From an uncultured Collinsella sp. (lineage in GTDB: Bacteria > Actinomycetota > Coriobacteriia > Coriobacteriales > Coriobacteriaceae): a stretch of 39,334 nucleotides of DNA. Shown here piece by piece: positions 19,308 through 27,273 of this stretch; the first letter of the stretch is position 1; each line of letters begins with the position of its first letter. Where the stretch lies: NCBI GenBank assembly GCA_900542235.1, contig UQNB01000007.1, forward strand, positions 1-39,334. Direction: 5' to 3'. Under the pieces are notes generated by a model. It searched no databases. It was not told where the DNA came from and saw nothing but the letters and a program-made list of their open reading frames with translations. Position numbers and translations under genes: made by a program.

Positions 19308-21254
19308 GTGCGCGTGGCCGGTCACGACAACATTCCAACGCTTGCCGAGCAGGTTTCGCGCGTTCCCACGCAGCCCGGCTGCTACCTTTGGAAAGACGCC
19401 AAGGGCGATGTCATCTACGTGGGCAAGGCGAAAAACCTGCGCGCCCGTATGCGTCAGTACGTGACGCTGCAGGACGAGCGCCAGAAGATCCCGCTGATGA
19501 TGCAGCTGGTGGCGAGCTTTGACTATATCGTGGTGGAGACCGAGCACGAGGCGTTGGTGCTCGAGCGCAATTTGATTGGTCAGTACCATCCGTACTTTAA
19601 CGTCGACCTCAAGGATGACAAGAGCTACCCCTTTATCGCCATTACAAAGGGCGACCTGTATCCCGCTATCAAATACACGCGTGAGCGTCATAAGCCGGGA
19701 ACGCGCTATTTTGGACCTTATACCGATAGCCGCGCGGCACGTGAGACGATAGATACGCTGCGCAAGGTTATCCCCATCTGCTCCGCATCCTGTGCGGAGT
19801 GGCGTCGTTGTCGCCGTATCGTCGAGTCCAACAAGGGCGAGGAAGACATCGTCAATATGATTTGCGCGCAAAACGGGCGCCCCTGCTTTGACTACCATGT
19901 CGGGCGCGGCCCAGGTGCGTGTGTCGGCGCGATTTCCCCGGCAGACTATGCCAAGAACGTCAAGCGTGTCGAGCACTTTTTGTCGGGCCATCGCAAGGAT
20001 GTCGTCGATGAGCTGACCTCCGAGATGGCGGATGCCGCTGAGGCGCTCGACTTTGAGCGCGCGGCACGCGTCAAACGTCGTTTGGAGGTCATCAGGGGTC
20101 TGGACGATCGTCAGCAAGTCGTTTTTCCCTCCAGTGTCGATATCGATGTCATCGGTTTCTATCGCGAGGAGACCATCTCCGCCGCTTGCGTCTTCGTCGT
20201 TCGCGAGGGCCGAACAGTTCGCACCTGCGAGTTCATTCTCGACAAGGGTCTTGATGTTGACGAGGAAGAGCTCCAGTCGGGCTTTCTTAAGCGCTATTAC
20301 GACGAGACGGCTGATATTCCAGCTGAGGTCAACCTTGCCGTCGAGCTTGAGGATGCGGAGGCGCTGGGGGAGTGGCTTGCGGGCAAGCGTGAGCGTTCCT
20401 GCCATCTCCATAGGCCGCAGCGTGGCGAAAAGCACCGTCTGCTCGGTATGGCATCCAAAAATGCGCGCCATGCCCTCATGCGCTACATGATGCGAACGGG
20501 GTACGCTGACGACCGCACCAATCAAGCGCTCCTGGAGCTCGAAAGTGCGTTGGCGCTGCCATCGCCGCCGTTGCGTATCGAGTGCTTCGATATCTCGACG
20601 CTGCATGGCACCTTTACGGTCGCCTCGATGGTGGTGTTTACCAACGGGCGCGCCGACAAGAGCCAGTATCGTCGTTTTAAAATCCAGGCCGAATTGGATG
20701 AGGCAAACGACTTCGTGTCGATGTCCGAGGTTTTGGGACGACGCTATGCTCCCGAGCGCATGGCCGACGAGCGCTTTGGCTCGTGCCCCGATCTGCTCGT
20801 TGTCGATGGCGGTAAGCCGCAATTGACCGCTGCGATCAAGCAACTTGAGGCTCTTGGGCTCGATATACCAGTTTGTGGCTTGGCAAAGGCCGATGAGGAA
20901 GTTTTCGTGCCTTGGGACGAGACTCCCGTCGTGCTGCCGACCGGGTCCGCGTCGCTCTATCTAATTAAACAGGTACGCGATGAGTCGCACCGTTTTGCAA
21001 TCACGTTCCATCGTGAGTTGCGCGATAAAGCCATGACGGTTTCGGTACTCGATGACGTTCCAGGCGTGGGACCCACCAGAAAACGTGCCCTTATGCGCCA
21101 TTTTGGCTCGATGAAGCGTTTGCGCGCGGCGAGCGAGCAAGAGATCGCGGAAGTTCGCGGCATACCTGCCGATGTTGCCAAGGCGGTCCACGAGGCGCTC
21201 GTTGCATGGAATGCCGAGCGCGCCGAGGCGGCGGCTGGCCATTCCGATAGCTAA
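19308..21254 (+). CDS. uvrC: excinuclease ABC subunit C
   Basis: UvrC (648 aa) makes both incisions in nucleotide excision repair. It has an N-terminal GIY-YIG nuclease (PGCYLWKD...VIYVGKAKNLRARM, about 20-50) for the 3' cut and a UVR motif near 235-265 that binds UvrB. An RNase H-like domain (IECFDISTLHGTFTVASMVVF, later LLVVDGGKPQL) makes the 5' cut, and tandem HhH motifs (DDVPGVGPTRKRALMRHFGS; EIAEVRGIPADVAKAV) end the protein. The cysteine region that holds a [4Fe-4S] cluster in E. coli is altered: Cys158, 162, 168, 186, 193 and 205 are present, while Gly201 stands where RPC-x7-C is expected. It starts with GTG immediately after the murJ TAG; a second GTG lies 6 nt on. Confidence 0.96.
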   Translation: MRVAGHDNIPTLAEQVSRVPTQPGCYLWKDAKGDVIYVGKAKNLRARMRQYVTLQDERQKIPLMMQLVASFDYIVVETEHEALVLERNLIGQYHPYFNVDLKDDKSYPFIAITKGDLYPAIKYTRERHKPGTRYFGPYTDSRAARETIDTLRKVIPICSASCAEWRRCRRIVESNKGEEDIVNMICAQNGRPCFDYHVGRGPGACVGAISPADYAKNVKRVEHFLSGHRKDVVDELTSEMADAAEALDFERAARVKRRLEVIRGLDDRQQVVFPSSVDIDVIGFYREETISAACVFVVREGRTVRTCEFILDKGLDVDEEELQSGFLKRYYDETADIPAEVNLAVELEDAEALGEWLAGKRERSCHLHRPQRGEKHRLLGMASKNARHALMRYMMRTGYADDRTNQALLELESALALPSPPLRIECFDISTLHGTFTVASMVVFTNGRADKSQYRRFKIQAELDEANDFVSMSEVLGRRYAPERMADERFGSCPDLLVVDGGKPQLTAAIKQLEALGLDIPVCGLAKADEEVFVPWDETPVVLPTGSASLYLIKQVRDESHRFAITFHRELRDKAMTVSVLDDVPGVGPTRKRALMRHFGSMKRLRAASEQEIAEVRGIPADVAKAVHEALVAWNAERAEAAAGHSDS

Positions 21255-21443
21255 ACACGGACCTAAACAACTGATATACATGATTGCGCGATTTTCAACC
21301 ATTTATTTCGCCATGATTGCCTGCTGGTTTCGGGTTTTATTAACGCTAAAACGTTTGACTAACCCAAGCGAAAACCCTGCTATCCTGCGGGTTGACGAAG
21401 ACTGATATCTCACCTCGCCGATACATACTGTCTGGCGAATCGT

Positions 21444-21472
21444 TTGTCAACGAATTCGGTGAACGGTAGTAA
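21444..21472 (+). promoter_or_regulatory. candidate promoter of the operon
   Basis: TTGTCA at 21444-21449 matches the -35 consensus at five of six bases. At the ideal 17-nt distance lies TAGTAA at 21467-21472, a poor -10 that falls in the centre of the palindrome at 21460-21482. Transcription would start near 21479 and leave a leader of about 140 nt. Confidence 0.42.
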
Positions 21473-21482
21473 ATACCGTTCA
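21460..21482. promoter_or_regulatory. perfect palindrome, probable operator
   Basis: TGAACGGTA (21460-21468) and TACCGTTCA (21474-21482) are exact reverse complements around GTAAA. A 23-bp two-fold symmetric site overlapping a -10 element is the usual form of a repressor operator. The cognate regulator (GntR, RpiR, LacI or other) cannot be named from the window. Confidence 0.6.
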
Positions 21483-21618
21483 AGCGTATGTATGTATCGG
21501 TCGCCGAGCGCGGCACCTCAGTTAGGTTCGTCGGTAGGTAAGGTATATATCGTCCGCAAGTTGCGCGGGGGCAAGTCTAGGTGCTCCCGAGTAAGATTCT
21601 CTATTGATAGGAGAAGAC

Positions 21619-23232
21619 ATGGCCATCATCAACAAGGGTATGTCCAGGCGTTCGTTCCTCGGCCTCACCGGCAGCGTCGCTGCTGTCGCAGGGCTTGGTC
21701 TCACCGGCTGCGGTGGCAGCTCTAGCGACGAGGGTTCCGCTTCCGGTTCCACCGATTCCGCCAACCGTGGCGGCGGCGTGATCACCGCTGGTTCCGCTTA
21801 CGCTCCGTCCAGCTTCGATCCCGCCAGCACCGGCTCCGCCGTGGGCCTGGGTGCTAACTGGCACGTCGTCGAGGGCCTCTACGGCATCGATTACCACGAC
21901 TACAGCACCTTCAACGAGCTCGCCACCGACGATCCCAAGTCTGTGGACGACACCACTTTCGAGGTCACCATCCGCAAGGGCGCCAAGTTCTCCGATGGCA
22001 CCGAGGTCACCGCTGACGATGTCGTTGCCTCCTACACCGCTTGTGCCGCTTCCGCTACCTATGCTCCGTTCTTCCAGCCCTTCGAGTCCATCGAGGCCAA
22101 GGACGCCAGCACCGTGACGGTCAAGACCAAGGTCCCCAACTTCTCCCTGCTCAAGGATCGTCTGGCCATCGTCCGCGTTACCCCGGCCACCCAGACCGAG
22201 GAGGATCGCGCCAAGCAGCCGATCGGCTCCGGCCCCTGGATGTACGACTCTATCTCCGATACCGAGATCACCCTGGTTCCCAACCCCGAGTACAACGGTG
22301 AGTATGCTGCCGAGGATAAGAAGATCCAGTACAGCATCCTGACCGACCCCACCGCTCGCGTTACCGCTCAGCAGGAGGGCTCCACGCTCGTTATGGAGCT
22401 CGTTACCGCTGACGCCGTCGACCAGCTCGAGAGCGCCGGCTGCAAGATCGATAACGTTCAGGGTTTCGGCACCCGCTTCATCATGTTCAACGTCGCCAAG
22501 GAGCCTTGGAACAACGTCAAGGTCCGTCAGGCTGTCATGTATGCGCTCGACACCGAGAAGATGGTCAGCAACACCTTCGCCGGCCTTGCCACCGCTGCCA
22601 GCTGCTACCTGCCCAAGAGCTTCACCAACTATCATGAGGCTTCCACGGTGTACAAGACCGACGCCAAGAAGGCTAAGAAGCTCATCGAGGAGTCTGGCAT
22701 CACCCCGGGTGCCATCACCCTGCGCACCACCGACAACGAGCAGATTAAGGGCATGGCCGCCCAGGTCAAGAACGACCTCGACGCTCTCGGCTTCGATGTG
22801 ACCATCCAGACCGATACCTCGCCGGCCACCTACGCTGCCATCGACGGCGGCGAGGCCTACGATATCCTCCTTGCCCCTGGCGATCCTTCCTGCTTCGGCG
22901 CCGACCCCGACCTGCTGCTCAACTGGTGGTACGGCGACAACGTCTGGATGCAGACCCGTTGCCCGTGGAAGGAGTCCGCTGAGTGGCAGAAGCTCCACGG
23001 CCTCATGGATGAGGCTCTTGCCGCCGAGGGCGACGAGCAGCAGAAAAAGTGGAACGAGTGCTTCGACATCATTGCCGACAACGCCGTTCTGTACCCCGTT
23101 GTCCATGTCAAGACCGTCTCCGCTTTCTGGGACGATCCGTCCACTGCGCCCAACGGCGAGGCCCTCGATGGCTTCAAGGGCATCGGCACGACGAGCATGT
23201 CCTTCAGGGGCGTCGCGACCGTCAAGGCGTAA
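21619..23232 (+). CDS. ABC transporter solute-binding lipoprotein (peptide/nickel family 5)
   Basis: The 537-aa protein is an extracytoplasmic substrate-binding protein of the DppA/OppA type (SBP family 5), anchored as a lipoprotein. The N-terminus has SRRSFLG at 9-15, a twin-arginine motif, then a hydrophobic run and the lipobox LTGC with Cys31, followed by a Ser/Gly-rich linker. So it is probably exported folded by Tat and then lipidated. Family features include FEVTIRKGAKFSDGTEVTADDVV and the later IGSGPWMYDS. ATG at 21619 has AGGAG at 21609-21613; Met8 is an alternative. Family members bind peptides, but some bind sialic acid or other sugars. The neighbouring nan-type genes make N-acetylneuraminate or a related sugar the best guess. 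Confidence 0.88.
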   Translation: MAIINKGMSRRSFLGLTGSVAAVAGLGLTGCGGSSSDEGSASGSTDSANRGGGVITAGSAYAPSSFDPASTGSAVGLGANWHVVEGLYGIDYHDYSTFNELATDDPKSVDDTTFEVTIRKGAKFSDGTEVTADDVVASYTACAASATYAPFFQPFESIEAKDASTVTVKTKVPNFSLLKDRLAIVRVTPATQTEEDRAKQPIGSGPWMYDSISDTEITLVPNPEYNGEYAAEDKKIQYSILTDPTARVTAQQEGSTLVMELVTADAVDQLESAGCKIDNVQGFGTRFIMFNVAKEPWNNVKVRQAVMYALDTEKMVSNTFAGLATAASCYLPKSFTNYHEASTVYKTDAKKAKKLIEESGITPGAITLRTTDNEQIKGMAAQVKNDLDALGFDVTIQTDTSPATYAAIDGGEAYDILLAPGDPSCFGADPDLLLNWWYGDNVWMQTRCPWKESAEWQKLHGLMDEALAAEGDEQQKKWNECFDIIADNAVLYPVVHVKTVSAFWDDPSTAPNGEALDGFKGIGTTSMSFRGVATVKA

Positions 23233-23294
23233 GACTCGCTTGAGTCTGTATGCAGGATGTCGGTCGTTGGGACCGTATCCTCATAGTTGAAACA

Positions 23295-23349
23295 AAGACC
23301 CGGGCGGCAACGATGTCGCTCGGGTCTTGTAATGAGTATCCGTACTCAT
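23295..23349 (+). repeat. two intra-operon hairpins after the binding-protein gene
   Basis: AAGACCCGGGCGGC (23295-23308) pairs with GTCGCTCGGGTCTT (23315-23328), allowing two G-U pairs. It is followed at once by ATGAGTA/TACTCAT (23332-23338 and 23343-23349). Neither has a U-run, so they are more likely to stabilise the 3' end of the binding-protein mRNA, which transporters need in excess, than to stop transcription fully. Confidence 0.7.
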
Positions 23350-23389
23350 ATACCAGTTGGTCCTACCGACAAAAGAAAGGGGAGAGAAC

Positions 23390-24346
23390 GTGAACAACTT
23401 GCTACGTTTGATTGGAAGGCGTCTTGTGGCGCTGCCGATCATGGCATTGGGCGTCACCGTCCTGGTGTTCTTCCTTATGTCGTTCTCCAAGACCGACCCC
23501 GCCTACACGGCGTTGGGTGACGGTGCCTCGCCCGAGGCGGTTGCCGAGTACCATGAGAAGTATGGTCTGGACGACCCCTGGCCCGTGCGCTACGTGCGCT
23601 ATATGGGCGATTTGATCCATGGCGACATGGGCACCTATGGTGCTGCTCGCAACTCCGTTGCCAAGCGCATCTCCACGGCCCTGCCCGTCACGATGCAGCT
23701 GACCTTCATCGGTCTTGCCATCGGTGCGGTCGTTTCGTTTTTGCTCGGCGTCATCGCGGCACTGTATCGCGACAAATGGCCGGACCAAGTGATCCGCGTC
23801 TTTTCCATCGCCGGCTTGGCAACCCCGTCGTTCTGGCTTGCCGTTCTGTTGATCCTGCTGTTCTCTTCCTACCTTAAGGTGCTCCCGGCATCGGGTGCTC
23901 TGCCTCACTTCACCACGAATCCGGTTGGCTATCTGGGACGTATGATCATGCCCGCTATCGCCTTGGCATTTCCGCTGACGGGCCAGATGACTCGTATCGT
24001 GCGTACCGCCATGGTTGAGGAGCTCGACAAGGATTATGTCCGTATGGCTCGCGGCGCCGGCGTTCCCGAGAAGGTCGTCGTCGGCATCAACGTTCTTCGC
24101 AATGCGCTGATCACCCCGGTCACCACCCTCGGTCTTAAGATCGGTTACCTCATGGGCGGCGCCGTCGTCATCGAGGTTATCTTCAACCTCCCCGGCATGG
24201 GCACCGCGATTCTGCAGGGCGTTCAGGGCAACGAGGCGAACCTGGTTCAGGGCGTCGTTATCGTCGTTGCTCTTGCCTTCATCATCATCAACATCGTGGT
24301 TGACATGCTCTACCTGCTCATCAACCCGCGCATCAGGACGGTGTAG
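23390..24346 (+). CDS. ABC transporter permease (DppB-like)
   Basis: The 318-aa inner-membrane protein of the BPD_transp_1 family has six predicted membrane segments, beginning with RRLVALPIMALGVTVLVFFL. Near residue 220 it has the cytoplasmic EAA loop (EELDKDYVRMARGAGVPEKVVV) that docks on the ATPase. It should form a heterodimeric channel with the permease half of the next protein. The start is GTG at 23390, five bases after AAAGGGGAG; an ORF extending upstream lacks a ribosome site. The next gene begins 3 nt after its stop. Confidence 0.93.
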   Translation: MNNLLRLIGRRLVALPIMALGVTVLVFFLMSFSKTDPAYTALGDGASPEAVAEYHEKYGLDDPWPVRYVRYMGDLIHGDMGTYGAARNSVAKRISTALPVTMQLTFIGLAIGAVVSFLLGVIAALYRDKWPDQVIRVFSIAGLATPSFWLAVLLILLFSSYLKVLPASGALPHFTTNPVGYLGRMIMPAIALAFPLTGQMTRIVRTAMVEELDKDYVRMARGAGVPEKVVVGINVLRNALITPVTTLGLKIGYLMGGAVVIEVIFNLPGMGTAILQGVQGNEANLVQGVVIVVALAFIIINIVVDMLYLLINPRIRTV

Positions 24347-24349
24347 ATT

Positions 24350-26365
24350 ATGGTAAAGATTCGAGAGAAGCAAACCGAGCAGCTCGAGAAGGCTGCCTCC
24401 AAGGGGCTCAAGCTCGGTGGCTGGAAGAAGATGACGCTGTCTTCTAAGATTGCAGCCGTCGTGCTGGTGCTGGTCGCCCTGACTGCGATTCTGGCGCCCC
24501 TTCTTGCCCCCTATAGCCCGGTCGAGATCTTTACGGCTCGCCAGGCTCCCGGCAACGGATTTATCTTCGGTACCGACGATAAGGGTCGCGACATTCTGTC
24601 GCGTATGCTCTACGGTGGTCGTTACTCGCTGATTATCGGCTTTGGCGCCACTGCCATGGCTCTGGTCTGCGGCTCGGTCGTGGGCGCCCTTGCAGCGGTT
24701 TCGCGCAAGGCCGTCTCCGAGACGATCATGCGTATCCTGGACATCATCATGTCCATCCCGGGCATCGCCCTCGCGGCCGTCTTCGTCTCCATCCTGGGCA
24801 ACTCCGTGCCGTCGATCATCTTCGCCATCGGCTTTATGTACACTCCGCAGATTGCCCGTATCGTGCGCGCCAACATCGTGTCCGAGTACGGCGAGGACTA
24901 TGTCCGCGCGGTCATCGTTTCCGGCGCCAAGGCTCCGTGGATTTTGATCAAGCATGTTCTGCGTAACTGCATCGCCCCGATCATGGTCTTCACCGTTACC
25001 CTGGTCGCCGACGCCATCATCTTCGAGGCCTCGCTGACCTTCATCGGCGCTGGTATTCAGGAGCCAACCGCTACCTGGGGCAACATCCTCGCCGACGCCC
25101 GCGGCGGCGTGCTCGCCGGCCGTTGGTGGCAGGCGCTGTTCCCGGGCCTGGCCATCATGATCACCTGCCTGGCGCTCAACATCCTCTCCGAGGGCATTAC
25201 CGACGCCATGGCCGCTGCTCCCTCCGCCGCCCTGGATCCGACCGATTCCTCCAAGCGTCGCGAGGCCGACCTGCTGGTCTCCGACCCCGTTCGCGCCTAC
25301 AAGGAGCAGGCCCAGTCCCTCTCCGCTCGCCTTGGCGCCCTGCGCGATGTCGAGCTCAAGCGTGACGATCGCCATGTGCCCGACGAGTCTGTCGAACCGA
25401 TTCTCTCGGTCCGTGACTTCTGCATTCAGTTTGAGCATCACGGTGATATCAACGTTGTCGACCATGTCAACTTTGACGTCCGTCCTGGTCAGACCATGGG
25501 CCTGGTAGGCGAGTCCGGCTGCGGTAAGTCCATCACCACGCTGGCCATCATGGGCCTGACCGACGATGACGAGCATCTTTCCGGCGAGGTTCTCTGGGAG
25601 GGCCGCGACCTGCTCAAGATGAGCAAGAAGGAGTGGTTCGGCCTGCGCGGTACCGATATCGCCATGGTCTACCAGGACGCCCTGTCCTCGCTCAACCCCT
25701 CTATGCTCATTTCCGCCCAGATGAAGCAGCTCACCAAGCGCGGCGGCACCCGCAGCGCCGAGGAGCTCCTGGAGCTCGTCGGTCTCGATCCCAAGCGCAC
25801 GCTCGAGAGCTATCCGCACGAGCTTTCCGGTGGACAGCGTCAGCGTGTCCTGATTGCTATGGCTCTTACCCGCGACCCCAAGCTGGTCATCTGCGACGAG
25901 CCCACGACCGCTCTGGACGTTACCGTCCAGAAGCAGGTCATCAAGCTGCTCAACGATCTTCAGGCCAAGCTCGGCTTTGCCATGATCTTCGTTTCGCACG
26001 ACCTGGCGCTGGTCGCCGAGGTCGCCCACAACATCACGGTTATGTACGCCGGTCAGGTTATCGAGCAGGCGCCCACCAAGGAGCTGCTCACCAATCCGAT
26101 TCACGAGTACACCCGCGGTCTTCTGGGCTCCGTTCTGTCCATCGAGAGCGGTTCGGGCCGCCTGCACCAGGTGCCCGGCGCCGTTCCGAGTCCGCGCGAT
26201 TTCCCCAAGGGCGATCGCTTCGCGCCCCGCTCGAGCCATCCGCGTATTGGCCTGGACACCCGTCCGGTCTTCAAGCGCGTGCCCGGCACCGAGCACTTCT
26301 ATTCCGAGCTCCCCGACGAGGTGCTCAAGGCAAATGGTTTGACCCCTCACGCGGAGGTGATGTAG
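24350..26365 (+). CDS. fused ABC permease-ATPase (DppC-DppD fusion)
   Basis: The 671-aa protein joins two transporter parts that are normally separate. Residues 1-290 form a DppC-like permease with the N-terminal membrane helix, the FGTDDKGRDILSRMLYG segment and the EAA loop at 179-204. Residues 291-345 are a charged linker. Residues 346-600 are a DppD-like ATPase with Walker A GESGCGKS (387-394), signature LSGGQ (492-496), Walker B LVICDEP (512-518) and His550. The C-terminal oligopeptide-type tail is degenerate: family members carry GCxFxxRC, but here GDRFAPRSSHP (621-631) has no cysteines. There is no stop or frame break at the joint, so the fusion is real in this sequence. It starts 3 nt after the first permease, with AGGACGG slightly distant. 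Confidence 0.93.
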   Translation: MVKIREKQTEQLEKAASKGLKLGGWKKMTLSSKIAAVVLVLVALTAILAPLLAPYSPVEIFTARQAPGNGFIFGTDDKGRDILSRMLYGGRYSLIIGFGATAMALVCGSVVGALAAVSRKAVSETIMRILDIIMSIPGIALAAVFVSILGNSVPSIIFAIGFMYTPQIARIVRANIVSEYGEDYVRAVIVSGAKAPWILIKHVLRNCIAPIMVFTVTLVADAIIFEASLTFIGAGIQEPTATWGNILADARGGVLAGRWWQALFPGLAIMITCLALNILSEGITDAMAAAPSAALDPTDSSKRREADLLVSDPVRAYKEQAQSLSARLGALRDVELKRDDRHVPDESVEPILSVRDFCIQFEHHGDINVVDHVNFDVRPGQTMGLVGESGCGKSITTLAIMGLTDDDEHLSGEVLWEGRDLLKMSKKEWFGLRGTDIAMVYQDALSSLNPSMLISAQMKQLTKRGGTRSAEELLELVGLDPKRTLESYPHELSGGQRQRVLIAMALTRDPKLVICDEPTTALDVTVQKQVIKLLNDLQAKLGFAMIFVSHDLALVAEVAHNITVMYAGQVIEQAPTKELLTNPIHEYTRGLLGSVLSIESGSGRLHQVPGAVPSPRDFPKGDRFAPRSSHPRIGLDTRPVFKRVPGTEHFYSELPDEVLKANGLTPHAEVM

Positions 26366-27193
26366 ATGAGCGAGACCGCAGTCAACGGCGTCGAGCCGAT
26401 CATCTTCCTTGATGACGTCCACGTCACCTTTAGGACCCGTACCGGCTCGATTCTGCACCCCAACCTGGTTCACGCCGTCCAGGGTGTAACGATTAAGCTC
26501 ATGCCCGGTCAGACGATCGGCATCGTCGGCGAGTCCGGTTGCGGTAAGTCCACCACCGCTAACGTCATGTGCGGCCTGCAGGCCCCCACGAGCGGCAAGG
26601 TCTACTTTAAGGGCAAGGACGTTACCAAACGTACCGCCGAGGACCGTCGCCACATGGGTCGCGTCATCTCGGTCGTGTTCCAGAACCCGGCCACGGCGCT
26701 CAACCCCCGCATGGTCGTTCGCGAGCAGCTGCTCGACCCCATGCGCGTCCACAACCTGGGTACCGAGGCCGAGCAGGAGAAGCGCGTCAAGGAACTCTTG
26801 GAGCTCACCGGTCTGCCCAGCTCCGCCGCCGAGGTTCTTCCCGGCCAGCTTTCGGGCGGCCAGCGCCAGCGCGTCGCAATTGCCCGTGCCCTGTCGCTGA
26901 ACCCCGATGCCATCATCGCCGACGAGCCCACCTCGGCTCTGGATGTTTCGGTCCGCGCGCAGATTCTCAACCTGCTGACCGACCTTAAGAAGGAGCTCGG
27001 CCTGGCCATGGTGTTCATCAGCCATGACATCCAGACGGTCCGCTATATCTCTGACGACATCATCGTTATGAATGGTGGCAAGATCGTCGAGCAGGGCGAG
27101 GCCAAGCAGGTCTTCCAGCACCCCCAGGACCCCTACACCAAGATGCTGCTCGGCGCTGCGCCGTCGCTGCTGCATCCCAAGCTCGGCGAGTAG
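26366..27193 (+). CDS. ABC transporter ATPase (DppF-like)
   Basis: The 275-aa cytoplasmic ATPase has Walker A GESGCGKS at 55-62, LSGGQRQR, Walker B AIIADEPTSALD and a switch His in FISHD. It forms the ATPase pair with the C-terminal half of the fusion protein. It ends shortly after the core fold (LHPKLGE), so the cysteine-bearing C-terminal tail of oligopeptide ATPases is missing altogether. ATG follows the previous stop codon with no gap. A near-perfect GGAGGTGA at 26353-26360, inside the upstream coding sequence, drives initiation. Confidence 0.93.
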   Translation: MSETAVNGVEPIIFLDDVHVTFRTRTGSILHPNLVHAVQGVTIKLMPGQTIGIVGESGCGKSTTANVMCGLQAPTSGKVYFKGKDVTKRTAEDRRHMGRVISVVFQNPATALNPRMVVREQLLDPMRVHNLGTEAEQEKRVKELLELTGLPSSAAEVLPGQLSGGQRQRVAIARALSLNPDAIIADEPTSALDVSVRAQILNLLTDLKKELGLAMVFISHDIQTVRYISDDIIVMNGGKIVEQGEAKQVFQHPQDPYTKMLLGAAPSLLHPKLGE

Positions 27194-27209
27194 CCTCGCT
27201 TTCCCTCCC

Positions 27210-27237
27210 GTGCGCCCGGTTCCCTTGCCGGGCGCAC
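27210..27237 (+). repeat. intra-operon hairpin between transporter and esterase genes
   Basis: GTGCGCCCGG (27210-27219) pairs perfectly with CCGGGCGCAC (27228-27237) around an 8-nt loop. No T-run follows (CTCCGTTGCG). It lies in the 80-nt gap and probably punctuates the transcript rather than ending it. Confidence 0.65.
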
Positions 27238-27273
27238 CTCCGTTGCGATTTCGAAAGGTTGGGTTCACGAGCC

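Larger units (their letters stand above)
21418..21500. repeat. flanking inverted repeat around the operator
   Basis: CCGATACATAC (21418-21428) recurs inverted as GTATGTATCGG (21490-21500), an exact 11-bp match. The arms are 72 bp apart centre to centre, close to seven helical turns, and flank the promoter and inner palindrome. This would suit a second pair of protein sites and a DNA loop. Confidence 0.5.
21255..21618 (+). other. leader/control region of the sialic-acid-type operon
   Basis: This 364-nt gap between uvrC and the solute-binding protein gene holds no credible gene. The uvrC end has no clear terminator. It contains TTGACT at 21356-21361 and TTGACG near 21392, nested inverted repeats at 21418-21500, and the GGTA-rich stretch GGTAGGTAAGGTATA at 21533-21547. 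The last recalls the tandem GGTATA repeats bound by E. coli NanR, but one full copy is weak evidence. The length and repeats suggest regulated transcription; no regulator gene lies nearby. Confidence 0.6.

Noticed and set aside
17850..20843. 997-codon minus-strand ORF opposite murJ and uvrC
   Set aside because: Same reason: antisense shadow rich in Arg, His and Gln with no recognisable domain and no ribosome site.
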